DNA of 64,000 nucleotides. It comes from Pseudorasbora parva. Its lineage: Eukaryota > Chordata > Actinopteri > Cypriniformes > Gobionidae. How positions within the stretch are numbered: position 1 is the first letter of the stretch; the number at the start of each line of letters is the position of its first letter. This document shows positions 1-23,740 of this stretch, one piece after another. Below the pieces are notes generated by a model, which ran no database searches, was not told where the DNA came from, and saw only the letters and a list, made by a program, of their open reading frames with translations. The translations under genes were made by a program, and so were the position numbers. Location of the stretch: positions 45,652,688 to 45,716,687 of the forward strand of contig NC_090174.1 of the NCBI RefSeq assembly GCF_024679245.1, in the 5' to 3' direction.

Positions 1-10949
<10,949 letters not shown>

Positions 10950-11381
10950 CAATGACCTCACGCCATTACAATGACCCTCTTCCCCGATGTGTCATTACTG
11001 TGAGGAAGCTTCACCCTCCATTGCTCACAGGTTCTCTGTGTGTTGTGTTTTATTATTCTGATGTCACATATGCAAAAATCTCATTATTATTATTATTATT
11101 ATAATTTTTAGTTTTTCTTTGGCTGTTCTCAGCTGTTTTAGTAATCACACACACATATACATATATATATACACACAAAGCAGACAGAACTGTATAGAGC
11201 CATTTCAGGAGCCCTGGCTGATCCCAGCCTCAGATCTCATATGCAAAACATTACAGAACTTTTGAAAACAGACTGACAGGAAGCAGAAAGAGCTGTCAAC
11301 AAATAAATGGAAATGTTATGATTTGAACTTGTCTGATATGCTGAACAATTTTTATAGATGCTCAATTCATCTTTTTCTCTT

Positions 11382-11443
<62 letters not shown>

Positions 11444-12620
11444 ACTCATGGAAAGACTGTATAATTGCATGTCTTACTGCCTGGTCAACTGTGTGGTTTT
11501 GTATATTAATTCATCACTCTGTTTTGTTTGGCTTTGTATTAGTGATATTTCAGAGATGAATTTTGCAGGCCTGTATGAGACATTGCTGTTTTAGTAAATG
11601 TGAGGCTCTTTTATTGTCCCTCCATGCATTTGCATCTTTTTACTGTCGGACACTTTTGTACTTTTTTTTTTCTGCAACAGACGTTTCAGGAATATTAAAG
11701 CTAGTAAAAAATCTCAGTTTGTGGGTGTGTCCTTATCGATGCATTAAAAGTGGTGGGAAGTGTACACGGTTATCGTTTTGCATTTTAAAAATTAGTAACA
11801 CTATTTTACAGTGTCTTTGTTACACTTTACTGTAACTATAAATTGTGCGTAATTACATGCAACTACATCCAACCCTAAACAAAGTACATGTATTTCATTA
11901 TTTCTCAGTACTTAAATGTATAATTACACTGTAATACTGTTACCGTAAAATTAAGTGTAACCTAAGTTTTATAAATATGTGTAGCCTACTCTTAACAATT
12001 TAATTAAGCAGGCACATTAGTTCATTTTAGAATGTATTGTAATTCTAGTTCAAGAATCAGTTCGAGTCAACAAAAATCAAACATTAAAATCTGCATTGCA
12101 CTGATTATTATTACACCATCGAACAGAGCCTAGGGGAGAGGCAGGTGCAATAAGTGGCATTGCAAAACCTGCTAGATGATTCAAAGTATTGTCACATAAT
12201 AAGGAATTCAAATATTGACGCCTGAGCAATTCCATTCAAATGAGCTTTATTGGCATGACTGGGAAATAGCATAATATTGCATTTAGAACTAGTATTTGAT
12301 AGAACTTTGTTGATAAAGATAGAACTTTGATTCACTGTCGGGTCGCCTCATAGGGACAGACATCATAAGATCACATGGCCAACCGAATTTGATTTATCTT
12401 GGTAAGATTACTTTTATTCGTTTGTGGACTGTGAACAGTGTTTAATTTTCAATGGCATCGTTAACAGGAAACTATTGCGCAATGGTGCATCCACGCAGCT
12501 AGGTGTCAGTGTCTTAATGCGCAACAAGACTATAAAAACGTTGGTCTTTCGTTTTAGGTAAAGGATAAAGAGATTAAGGCATATTCTCAGCATTTTCTAT
12601 GTATTTATACAAATGACCGA
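10950..12620. other. fam76b 3' UTR and intergenic DNA to cwc15
   Basis: The fam76b 3' UTR starts after 10949. Candidate polyadenylation signals are AATAAA at 11302-11307 and ATTAAA at 11694-11699; neither is decisive. A (CT)n microsatellite occupies about 11379-11444. Sequence at 11800-11960 (TGCGTAATTACATGCAACTA) resembles 35165-35340 and is probably a shared dispersed repeat. No other gene is visible. Confidence 0.55.
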
Positions 12621-12639
12621 TGTCATTACGTTCTTTTGT

Positions 12640-12912
12640 TGCAGACAAACAGCGTCAGCGAAGTGTTATCGTGAAGTGTATTCGAGTTTCGCTTCAACGT
12701 TTGTCCCGCTGCGTCCACCGTAACCCGCACATACACGTGACTATTATTTGCGTGTCGTGGTGGCTGACGGGATATCCGTGAGGAGCAACAACACGGGCTA
12801 ATCGCGAAAAAAGAATACAAAACCGCTTTATTTAGTTATTTGTTGAGGATTAGTACGTTTAATTTGTGTGTTATCGTTTAGTATACGCGGGATTTATATT
12901 TTCTTGCTGCAG
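12640..12912 (+). other. cwc15: Probable cwc15 promoter-proximal region and 5' UTR exon
   Basis: GC-richer sequence ends in a strong donor, CTGCAG|GTGAGT, at 12912/12913. The next acceptor upstream of the cwc15 start codon is TTTCAG at 13520. I infer a non-coding first exon ending at 12912; its start is not determined. Confidence 0.5.
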
Positions 12913-13530
12913 GTGAGTTCAAAATAATCTAACACAAGTAACGCAAATCATGCACCAAAGCTCTATTGAGAACACGTAACAATAGAAACAGTCAATATTA
13001 CAGACGTTAAAAGGGCACTACACGTGTGTTCTGTTATATTCATTACACAAAGAACATATTCCCAGTTTCCTTGTTTTTAGATTTTTGATAGACTCGAGTT
13101 AAAAGGCTTGGAATTAGGTTAAATCGTTCAATTTTGACTAGTGAATTGAATAGATGTAAAGTAAAAGAAACAAATCATCTATATTATCCTAAAAGTAACT
13201 TATCAGTGCATTATTACATAAATTACATTAGGCTTGCATACATTAACTTTAATTTCCCATACACATTCTAATGCCATAAGGCACATTCACTGAATAGGTT
13301 GTCTAATTCTAAACATCTTTTGCTTTTAAAATATAAATATTTGTCCAATGTCCAAAAACATTTGAGTAGTATTACAACTGTTCAAAATGTTTAATGTGTT
13401 TCTATGAAATATCCATAGCATGGCGGTCACACCTAAACCTTATTAGACCCTTTTCTGACTTGGAGTCAGAATCTTAGGAGTCATATCACTTAAATTGATG
13501 TTATAAAACATTTGTTTCAGGTAACCAAAG

Positions 13531-16500
13531 ATGACCACAGCGGCAAGGCCAACATTTGAGCCCGCGCGAGGAGGACGGGGCAAAGGAGAGGGTGATCTGA
13601 GCGCTTTGTCCAAACAGTACTCCAGCAGGGACTTGCCAGGACACACCAAGATCAAATACAGGTGAAGTTGCTGTTTACAGATGGACAAACATTTGTTCTC
13701 TTTTGAGAAGCCGATTCACTCGAGGGAAGAAAAGACCATCGCAACTTCTGTTTCATGCCGATTTTAAAAATGTCCTGATGTGATTGTGTCCCTGAAGGCA
13801 GCCTACTCAGGATGCCCCAGAAGAGGTGAGAGCTCGTGATTTCAGACGTGAGCTGGAGGAGAGGGAGAGAGTTGCTGTTAAGAGCAGAGATAGAGGAGCA
13901 AGAGGTGAGGAAGCATGTGCATGTGACTTGTTTTTGGCTTTGTTAGGTCAAGATGTGTTCATTCACTGTGATCCTTTCCTGTTTCATTTAGAACACACAA
14001 CTTCTTCGTCGTCGTCTTCCTCCTCCTCCAAACGGCCACGTCTGGATCAGATTCCTGCTGCCAACTTGGATGCTGATGATCCCCTTACTGATGTACATAG
14101 ATATTCCTATATATATACTTAAATCATATTCGAACAGGATTAGTTTAACATAGAGGGGTGGGGTTAAGTAGTTATTACCAGAGCTTCTCAGTGATTTTAG
14201 TCCTGTCCGAATGTGCCATCCGAGTAATAATTGCGGACAATGTCAGTAAAGAGTACAGTAACTTTTACCTTCTGTACAAAGGTTTGGAAAAATTATCCCA
14301 GGTAATACTAATCCTGTGCAAATAGATCAGCTGGAGGTGCTTGAAAAAGCATTGGGCATTGGTACTAGTCTGTGGCAAACTTAGTAAGTGTTTTCTGCTT
14401 ATCATTCAGATAAATAAAAGGTCGAAAGCACTTGTCAGAGGCACAAAAGTTCTTTTAGCTTTAGGTTAGTGCCTATTACCAACAGAATCCAATCAGAATT
14501 GAACTAATAAATCCTTCAACCAGACCTAACTTCTGTATCTAGGATATTGTTCATATAGAATAAATGTGTTTGAGCACGATTTCAGGAAGCAACTTAATAC
14601 GCACATGACGACAGGGAGGTGACGGTGATGCATAAAAATAGTTAGCCCTACCACTTATGCTAGTTTTACTGAGATTTCTTATCCCATTCAAATTGGCAAT
14701 TAATACTACAGACATCCTGTGGTAAAATTGCAATACTATAAAACTAATCCTGTCAGAATGGGGCTTTAGACTACATTTATACTGTTAGTCCAAATCCAAT
14801 TGGAATCTGATCTGAAATTCTGTCCACATTGTGTATCGCAGCATGGAGGGGTTGGCAATACAGATGTTTTCTTGTGTAGCCGCTGTGCTGGACTACCATG
14901 TTATGATGATGCAGCGGGGGAAACGTAGGAGGCTGTTATGAGCGGTTTTGTACTGCACTGTCAAAGCATGTCTCCGTTATAGCCTTTGCAACAACACAAC
15001 CTTATTTCTGCAACGACTTTCAGCATGTTTTTTATAATGTGGTCTGACATTTGACATGGCTTGAGAAAAGACACACAAACCACCCAAAATCTGATCAGAG
15101 CAGTCAGACTGAATCGGATTTCCAGAAATGAGATTTGGAGTAGGATTTCAAAACATAGGAATGTAACTCACGTAACTGATCTGATTTCAATCGGATATGC
15201 ACAAAATCGGATATTTGGACCGACAGTCTGAATGTAGCCTTAGACATATGTATTGATTTTAACTGTATTTTAAAGGATTTGTGTGTTTTAGGATGAAGAT
15301 GACTCTGACTCTGGCTCTGACAGTGATGATGACACTGCCGCCCTGCTGGCTGAACTGGAAAAGATAAAGAAGGAGCGAGCTGAGGAGCAGGAGAAGAAGG
15401 TGAGCATCACTTACCAGTTAACACTTGATCATCTCCTTCCTCTTTAATCTTTACTACTAGTTATAGCACAAAATAATCATAAATGAACAACAAAATTTAT
15501 ATCACAGTATTTTTCTAAATTATATCGGTTTCACAGTATATTACGTTATTTTTTTTCTTCTCCTGTGCATGACCCGGTGTTAACCACATTTTCTACTGAT
15601 TGAGAGAGGAAATACTGCAGTAGATTGACTAGAATGCACTATTTTACTGTCATGAGTGAATATTGTGGAAAAATTCCACACTAGTTACTACAGAGTTTGC
15701 AAAACCCCACAAGATGATGCTGATGAATTCTCCGCAGTAATCAAGGGTTGAATCCGCGACCATACTAGACATTATTGAGTGCACTTATTCTATCTCACAT
15801 TACACCGCAATAACGAGTGTACAGCCAATGTTCACACAACGGCTGTCCGACTTCATGCACTCGTTTTCATTCACTCCTTCAAGTGAACTATATTAGTGGA
15901 TAACGTAGGGAAAAGTGAATGATGCTTCAGTGGGCGATTTCGGATTCAGCCTTGCTATCTCAGTTGTGCTGTCACAACAGCGTTCTGAATGTTGTTTAAA
16001 CATTCAGATTAAGCTTTTTCTCTGAGAAAATAACTTAATCTGAATCATATACCGATATCATAAAAATTCATATCATAACAAAAATAAATCTCTAATTTTG
16101 AAACATAATGTTTGTTAATTATATGCGAATAATGGTTTTACTTTGGAATGTGTTTAAAACTCACTGTGATATTTGCATTTACTTTCAACGTTGTTACGTT
16201 GCAAGATGGTGCATTATAGCCTGACATGCCAGACCCACATCAAGATGTTTGGTCTGGAAACTCACCATTGACAGAGCTCAATCCGAGGGGCGGGATAAAC
16301 GGTTGTCTTTCAAACTCCCTCTGCACGCGATAGGATAGCGCTACCAGTGCTACAACCAACCAGAGCACGAAGGTGAAGCAGAGCTAGTTGATAGATTAAA
16401 CATTCGCTGTATCCGGTCGGCAAAACTCCAAACACATCTTCCCTTCTTAAGAATGACTTCAGTGCTGTTCTTTTCTCAGAGAAAAAGCTTAATTCCAAGT

Positions 16501-17165
16501 CATCCAGAGTCTTGGTCAAAGCTGATTCGAATGACCGCCGTTCGCCAGTTTCTGTGTTTACTAGAAGCACGCAAGCGCAACTCTGGCGTCATTATGTTAA
16601 GCCCCGCCCACCGACTCTATACACGATGTGATTGGCCCGGCAAGAGCTTGGTGTTTACAGCTCAGATGGGTATTGAGAGTTGCTGGACTACACTCAGATT
16701 AGATTTGCTGCTGCTAGGGTGCGTCTAGATTTCTAGGCTAGCTGCAGTAGCCAATAGGCTGTCTTCCCGGGGCTCCAATTTGCTCAGCAAATATATATAA
16801 AATGAATATTTGAATAAATCTGTCATGAAAACCACTGTTTAAATGTTTAGAATCAAATTGGTATAGAAACATTATTGTCGTAATAAGGTTATTGTAGCTT
16901 TATGATTTTAAAAACTACCGTACAATTACTAATTTCAGCCAGTTTTTTTGTGCAAAAAAAAGCCTTTATGATGATTGTGGTCACTCTGTCAGACTTTCTT
17001 TTGTGAAAATGACCACCCTGAATGTGCATTATATCTTATTGACTTGAGTCATCACTGTTTTTATTGGTCTGTGTGTGATTTAAGGAAAGAGAACAGAAGG
17101 CAGAAGAGGAGAGGATACGTATGGAGAACATTCTGAGCGGGAATCCACTGCTGAATCTGGCAGGC

Positions 17166-17197
<32 letters not shown>

Positions 17198-20100
17198 ACA
17201 ACAAGTGCAGAGCCAGAACACATTCAGCGTGAAAAGAAGGTAATTTTGTGGTGGTGGAATAAAAACAAGTAATACAAGATTTTTTGATCTTTTCTCTTTT
17301 AAAGGGATAGTTCACCCAAAAATGACCCCCAGGGTACCCAAGGTGCAGGTTTGTTTGTTTCTTCAGTAGAGCACAAATTAAGATTTTTAACTCCACCGTT
17401 GCTCGTATAATGCATGTCAATGGGGTTTATTTCTGTGAGAGTCACTATGAGAGTAAAAAACAAAGACATACGAATCCATATTAAACACAGTGGCTTGTGA
17501 TACATTGATGTCTTAAGACACGAAACGATCGGTTTGTGTGAGAAACTGAACAGTATTTATATAATTTTTAACCTCAAATACAACACTATGTATAAAAGCC
17601 GCGACCGCGCATCACTTCTGGCAAGTGAGGTCAAGATAAAGCATACCTTAAAGGGATACAAATGGCGGAATTAATCTCTTGCACCATAGGCGTAATTTAC
17701 GGGTGGGATGGGTGGACATGTCCCCACCACTTTTTTTAAAACATCTTGCTTCACGGATGAACCTAACTAATACAAACAAAACATATCTGGTTAACTAGAA
17801 GAGCATCATTTTGTTCGTATGTTAAATAAGAGGCGATCTGGCACTCGTTGCCGCAATTATCAGTGCTGCAGATTTCTCTCGCGGCTCATGCAGTCTTCAC
17901 ACAGACCAGCGCTTTAATCTAAAGATTAACGCCGACCAGCGCTTAACGCCGTTGCAGAGACTTTCTATTTGTTCCGGTCAGATCACGAAACAAAATGCAC
18001 AAAAACTGTCCCTGCTCTTGATGTACTGATGATATTCGGTTTTGATGAGTGAAAAAATAGGCTACGAGGGCAGAATAGAAACGAGAATTTCTAACAAGTT
18101 CAACAGACTAGACCAGGGATTATAAGCAAAGTGTGCAAATCTATATGCCTTTATTCACGTGAAAATTCTTGGCACAACGCTCTATTGTGTTTAGATGCAA
18201 TAATTAAACGAGATCTATATCAATAAATGAACTATTTAATTGATTTCCGGACATCTTAATACTAATTTTTCTGCAATTGTTATTGTACATATTTTACATC
18301 TGATATAACATTGTATCAGCAATGCAACCCCCCTTAATACACCATATAGTGCATATCATATCACGCGAAAAACTGCCTACCATGCACGCCAAAGCTCATT
18401 TTGACGTATGAGCGCCCCTGCATATTGTACGCAGTTTTTCGCGTGCATATGATACGCAATTTATGTCCCACCCACTTTTTAAAACAAAGTTACGCCACTG
18501 TTTTGCACGTATCTCTACGCCATATCGTGTAATTTGACCTCACTTACAGACAGTGATGGTGCGGGGACGGCTGATGTGCATCCATTCTTGTACAAAGAAG
18601 CGCAATTACACAACATTTTAAGATGAAGAGGTCCTTTTTTGGTTTTAAATTGTGAAAACTAATGTGCTCACTCACAGAATCATACACTGCTTTTTATATA
18701 GCACATTTCACGTTATGAATTATAACACCATTGGATTGTTGATTCGTTGGGTAGGATTGCTTTCACACCTCAAGCGAACCACCCCAAACTTCATTTGCAA
18801 TCAGGCCGAGACCATTTCGTTCAGGTGGTGCATTGTAAAGACCTGTGCCGGACGGATTTTTCCGTCCCGTTCCCGCCCGCTCCCACAAGATTTTGTCCCG
18901 CTCCCGCACACAAACAATCAAGATCGTCCCGCTCCCGCCTGCAAAATCCCACGGGTAGACGTATAAGTATTTTTTTTTAATACATTGCATATTCTGCCTG
19001 CTATTTTTTCACTTGCTCCCTTGTTGAATATATATATATATATATTTAAAAGGAAAATAAACAAACGTTTTGTTGCGTTTAATTAAATAGATGAACACAA
19101 ACAAAGGAACATAGAAATACAGTAAAAAAAGAAATGTAGGCTAAATAAAAATACATATAGGCTACCTATAATAGGCTATAGCCTAATAAATTATATAATA
19201 ATAATAAATCTGGATTTATTTCATGTTCAAAGGAAAAGTAGGCTAGCCTATATGGCCTAATGCTGCTTTCTTTGCTTTTAGCAAATATATATATATAATA
19301 TATATTCACCTGAGTCATGCAGTGCAGACAGTTTGCCACAGTGTGATAGGCTTGGCTGTTCCGTGCCTATGAACCACGAAAGAGTTAGCTTCCGACCATG
19401 CACCTGTAAAACGGTTTTATTTATTTTTTATTAGGTTTATTTGTTTCTAGTTGTATTATTTTGTTAAATATTTCCATTTTGTGGGAGTCCCACAAATAAT
19501 TTGATTTTTGGCGACCCGTGACCCGCACACAATAATATCTTGCCACCCGCATTCACCCATCAAATATTGTCCCGCGCCACACTCAGTTGTGTTGGGTCCC
19601 GTGGTACTCCCGCGGGAGTGCAGGACTCTAGTGCACGTATCCGATTGCCATGTTCACATATGCCTAAACACACTGAAGCACGGGAGAAAGCGCACCAGGT
19701 CCCGAAACAAACGCTTGGGTGTAAAAGCACTCTAAGCTAGACTCGTGTTACAGAATTATACCTAAAGGAAAAAAAATGCATGTTAATGTGCTTAAAGGTG
19801 TCATGAACTGGATTTTTAAACATTTTTATACTGAGGTCAACTTATGTTCGCATGGTTTTTACATTCAAAAACATCATACCTAATAAGTAATAGGCTATTT
19901 TCTACACTGTTTTTGAGGCTCTCTCCTAAACGCTGGGTTTTGATGGGCGTGCCGCACTGAAGACTTAGAAGTAAACGCCCACGGGTAGGATTGGATAAGA
20001 TTTGCATATTTAATGAGCTTCTGCTCTAGCCTGGTCTTACCAGACTCTCGTACGTTTCTTTTGTACATAGATGCTGCGTCCCAATTCGCCTACTTATACT

Positions 20101-21363
20101 ACGTCCTAAAATTATGTACTCTTTTTGTGAAGAAAAAGTATATACTTTTGAGAATAAAAGTATGCAAGCTTCGGGACATACTATTTTTTCATCTTTAACG
20201 GACTCTAGTTATGTGTATCCCGTCACCGTTTAAACTGACGTGTCAATCATCATCACAGTTCAAATCCTCCACATTCAGTTTAATTTCCAACCATATTGGA
20301 GAGAAATGTAGCCGTTCGTTGATCTGCCATTTGTGGGTCTTTAATGCAGAGACTCCTCGTGTTTGCAGTTGAACTATAATGATGCATTTAAAAGTTAATG
20401 GCCAAGCGTGTCATTACAAAAGTTCACAATACTACTGCAGGTGAAATATAGTGTGGACAACACTGAATAAATATATTTTTGTCAGATTAAATACTGATAG
20501 TTGGTCACTCAAACCGTTGGACTCGCACATCCGTCATGTTTGTAGTTTTTTAATGCTTTTTATCCACGTTTGTAGTTCTAATCGAATCCTCGTCCAACTC
20601 GCAGTGGGTTGTGGGTAATATCAGCCATTAGAGTACGCATCGTATATCAATATGTCAGCGTGTTTACTTAGCCGGAGTCGGTGGGCAGGGCTACAGAAGC
20701 AGCGTACACACAGAGGCGGCATTTCACCCTTCTAATGCGTCATTGATTTGAGAGCCTCATTTTCTAGGCCTGGTGTCTATAAAAGCTTTTTTTTTTTTTA
20801 TGAACAAGGAAGTTTTCAGCTCCAAAACGTGCAGGATATTTAATATATATTACAATGACCTTTTATATATATCAAAGGCTCAAGGGAAAGTTGATTTCTC
20901 AATTCATCACCCCTTTAAATGTAAGATGATTAAAAAAAATTGCAACCCATCTAATAGTAAACATTTCACTCATTTTAATGTTACATAGTAATAGTGTGAA
21001 ATTTTCTATACTCTGAGACCAGCAATTTCAACAGCTCCACATTATGGTCACAAAATATTCCTATTAAAAAGAAAAGAAGAAATGTTGTTATTAATAATAA
21101 TAACCAATACAAATAATATTGGTTTGTAAGTTATTTAAGCTGTTAATAGATTGCATATTCCTTGCACAGTTGAACGACCTCAATAATATACTTTTGACAA
21201 CACAAACACATTTACTCTTTCTGTTTTTGGCAGGTGGGATGATGATGTCGTGTTTAAAAACTGCGCTAAAGGAGTGGATGAATCTCGTAAGGAAAAGCGC
21301 TTTGTTAATGACACACTGCGCTCTGAATTCCACAAGAAATTCATGGAGAAATATGTTAAATAA
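13531..21363 (+). CDS. cwc15: CWC15 spliceosome-associated protein (AD-002)
   Basis: Six coding exons: 13531-13661, 13798-13904, 13992-14092, 15292-15399, 17085-17239, 21234-21363 (stop TAA), 243 aa; the human protein is 229 aa. The start [15 protein letters not shown] and the C-terminal block from [13 protein letters not shown] to the final EKYVK are the conserved Cwf15/Cwc15 ends. Between them come a Ser-rich stretch, an acidic [14 protein letters not shown] run and a Lys/Glu-rich helix. CWC15 belongs to the PRP19/CDC5L-associated set of the active spliceosome in the nucleus. The ATG has A at -3. Odd point: 13 consecutive Gln codons (mixed CAG and CAA) near 17163-17205, replacing the short linker that precedes VKRRWDDD in mammals. 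The exon 3 donor (GTACAT) is weak but the frame is kept. A 5' UTR segment of 10 bases, 13521-13530, precedes the ATG in the same exon. Confidence 0.95.
14766..15243. mobile_element. Inverted-repeat element in cwc15 intron 3
   Basis: The left end TTAGACTACATTTATACTGT, followed by AGTCCAAATCCAATTGG, is inverse to the right end, GATATTTGGACCGACAGTCT followed by GAATGTAGCCTTA. Subterminal GAATCGGATTT and ATCTGATTTCAATCGGAT motifs face each other. No coding capacity is seen; it is a MITE-like element of unassigned family. Confidence 0.65.
15400..16216. other. Intron sequence, no feature resolved
   Basis: cwc15 intron 4, AT-rich. No exon or clear element end is seen before the element at 16217. 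Confidence 0.4.
16217..16740. mobile_element. Inverted-repeat element with TAGCCT...AGGCTA ends
   Basis: Starts TAGCCTGACATGCCAGACCC and ends TAGATTTCTAGGCTA. The ends are short inverse repeats. The interior contains inverse copies of AGTGCTGTTCTTTTCTCAGA-type sequence but no recognisable protein. A related start, TAGCCTGGTCTTACCAGACT, occurs at 20028 inside another element. Confidence 0.5.
17303..18600. mobile_element. Nested repeat: palindromic element split by a second insertion
   Basis: The outer element starts GGGATAGTTCACCCAAAAAT. Its inner sequence CACTTCTGGCAAGTGAGGTC (near 17612) is answered by an inverse TGACCTCACTTACAGACAGT at 18534. Between them, about 17680-18515, lies a second unit whose start (TGCACCATAGGCGTAATTTA, then CGGGTGGGATGGGTGG) is inverse to its end (CCCACCCACTTTTTAAAAC, then AAGTTACGCCACTGTTTTGCA). 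I read this as one element inserted in another. Boundaries are approximate. Confidence 0.55.
18837..19632. mobile_element. CCCGC-rich repeat element
   Basis: The left part repeats GTCCCGCTCCCGC units (18865-18955); the right part (19505-19630) has ACCCGCA, TGTCCCGCGCC and CCCGCGGGAGTGCAGGACTC. The middle is AT-rich. End sequences are only loosely inverse, so family and limits are uncertain. No transposase is seen. Confidence 0.45.
19792..20918. mobile_element. TTAA-flanked inverted-repeat element
   Basis: The left end TTAAAGGTGTCATGAACTGG and right end TTCATCACCCCTTTAA are inverse, and TTAA stands at both outer edges (19792-19795 and 20915-20918). TTAA targets are used by Kolobok and piggyBac transposons. 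The interior shows no transposase; a TAGCCTGGTCTTACCAGACT motif begins at 20028. Non-autonomous element, family inferred only. Confidence 0.6.
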
Positions 21364-21487
21364 GATGTCTTGTTATGGAATTCTATTTCTGCTATTTGTA
21401 AAAGATTTTTCCTTTGTCACATGTGCTTTTTAAAATATTGTCTTTGTGTGCTGCCATTCAGTAGTTGCTCTGTAATAGAAATGTACC

Positions 21488-21493
21488 AATAAA
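21488..21493 (+). other. cwc15: cwc15 polyadenylation signal
   Basis: AATAAA, 125 bases after the cwc15 stop codon, in the expected position for a short 3' UTR. Confidence 0.8.
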
Positions 21494-22799
21494 CAGAATG
21501 AAAAATGTGAACCACTAATCCTGTGAATGCATCTGTTATCTGTCTTCATATTTTTATTCTTAGTCAGAATGGCCTGTTACCCTGTCTGACCTGATTATGT
21601 TTATATCCAAACATTAATAACCCTTTATATGTTCCTTCATATGTTACTTTTATTGCTCTAGGTCAGAACAGTTTCTTTTTGAGTTACTGAAGCAGAGCCA
21701 CTTTGAATCAGTTAAGCAGCGGCCCGTTGCATAAACACAGCCATTATGTTAAGACTGTGTCTTAAGAACTAGTATGAAAAACTAGCAGTTAGTTACTAGT
21801 AATCGGTCTTACTTTTCAGTATCAAGTTAGGCCGATCTATGCTGGCCACAAATCTCACTTCTAAAACCAAACGGTCACAGAGCCCAACCTGTCCCGTGTT
21901 CTTTCACAAGGGCTTTCTATTGTGTTCGTATCTGTAATTTGAGCTTTAATTTTCAGCATGTGCTATTCTCTCCATTCAATTCAATTTTATTTATTTAGGG
22001 CTTTTAACAATAGTAAATGTCTCAAAGCAGCTGTACAAAGTAACATGCCTAAAAAAACCCAGTGAGCAAGATAATGGCAACAGTTTTGTCTAAAGTACTT
22101 AAATGTAACAAATACACCCAATGAAAAACCAAGGCTGAAAGAGGAAACATATCCTCTTCTGTTTGGCCTTAATAATACTTTGAAAGACTATACATAGAAT
22201 CAGAACTGTACTTCTGCATGGACGGTTTACCTAATATTAGTAGTCCCAACCGTCTTCTTGGAAAGCAAACCAGCCCTGAAAGATGCGTTTAGATGTCCTG
22301 ATAGCAAACAAACAGTCAATAACAGAGTTAAAACTAGAGGATGGCTTGTTGCGGGCATGGTGAGAACGTTCGGAGCCCATAATCATCTGTCAGTTATGTA
22401 TTTATGAGGTCATAGTTAATGAACCTGCTACACCTGAGGGACATTTTAAGGTCAGGCTGAGTTGGCTGTTGTGTGACCCATGACCATAGACCCACAGTCC
22501 AGTGATTATTCAGAGTTTTTCACACAACAGTAAAAGTGTATCAGCTGAGTGGGTGTCTGACTAATAGAACTATGTGTTCTTCAAAGTTTGAGAAAGTTCT
22601 TAGCTCTGACGTGTGTGGTTGTGCAAGTGAGCTAAAGGAAAAACTCTTTGTCAAGACTATGTGTGTAAAGGAAACACCTCCTGAAATTCCCTCTGAAAAC
22701 TCAGACGTAACCTCAGAACTTCCTCCTCGGTTCTGTCTTCTGATTGGCTGTGGTCAGCGGGTGGGCTCAAAACGAGGTTAACTGGAACAGTGACTTTAC
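21494..22799. other. Intergenic DNA between cwc15 and acsl4
   Basis: No gene is seen. At 21975-22050 the sequence TTCAATTCAATTTTATTTAT, then GGGCTTTTAACA and CTCAAAGCAGCTGTACAAAG, resembles a widespread fish repeat tail. The remainder is unassigned. Confidence 0.45.
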
Positions 22800-22946
22800 A
22801 AAAGACACCCAATCAGCCAAGAGAGCCAGAGACGGATACAGAGAGAGAGAGACAGAGAGAGAAAAGGGAAGCCCAAACCTCCTGTTGCAGTTGCCCGTCT
22901 GTCTGAAGAAGGAAAAGAAGAACTGCTGTGCACTGTTTATTTCTAG
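22800..22946 (+). other. acsl4: Probable acsl4 non-coding first exon
   Basis: Purine-rich GAGAGA sequence followed by GC-richer DNA ends at a consensus donor, TTTCTAG|GTAAGA (22946/22947). It has no good ATG frame and lies 1.6 kb before the first acsl4 coding exon, so I infer a 5' UTR exon. Its start is not determined. Confidence 0.4.
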
Positions 22947-23740
22947 GTAAGATTTCAGCTTCATGTACACCTAGAATTCTTTTGCTTTGAGTTTCATCTT
23001 TATCTGAATGAAGATGGATTTCTTTTTCAGTTGTTTACAGTAATATTAAACTGTTTATCTGCAGTGATGATGTTTTTGAAGCGTGTAAACAAAGATTTTT
23101 CTGTATGAGGATTAATCTGAATATGTGAAACATTCATTGATTTAATTTTGTCTGATGGAAGTTTAATTTTTTTCTTTCATTTCTGTTTTCAGTCTTAGTA
23201 TATTAACTCCTTGTCCCTTTCAAACCTTTTTTGTTGATTGGTTCAAATTAAACGTGAAGTATTATATATTTTACTTTAGAATTATAATATCTACCTGCAC
23301 AACTGTATTTGATTGTTAACTGTAGTTTTTATTTTATAATCATGAAAATTGTTTTAGAATTTTGCTAAAACAAAATAACAAAACAAAATCCATTTGATAA
23401 TGGAAGAATTACATCATTATAAATCATTTTTTGGTGTTTTAATTATTTACGCGTTAACCATCACATACTCATCATGAGCAATATTTATTAATCTTTATTA
23501 ATGTTGAAAATACAATGTTCATTATTCATGTTAATTCAGCGTGCACATTTCTAAACATCTTAAAAGAAATATAAAAAATAACATATAGGCTACTGTAGAC
23601 GTAGGCCTATACTAACAGGTAAAACCAGATTAAAGTGCTACTGTTATATTTTGTTATGAATATAAAAACAACTAAATACAAACGGACAAAACACTAACCC
23701 AACAAAGTGGTTCTCTGGTTCAGAGGGCTGCATCTGCTGT

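Noticed and set aside
13826..14122. 98-aa frame read as an independent gene
   Set aside because: It is two cwc15 exons (13798-13904 and 13992-14092) read through the short intron between them.
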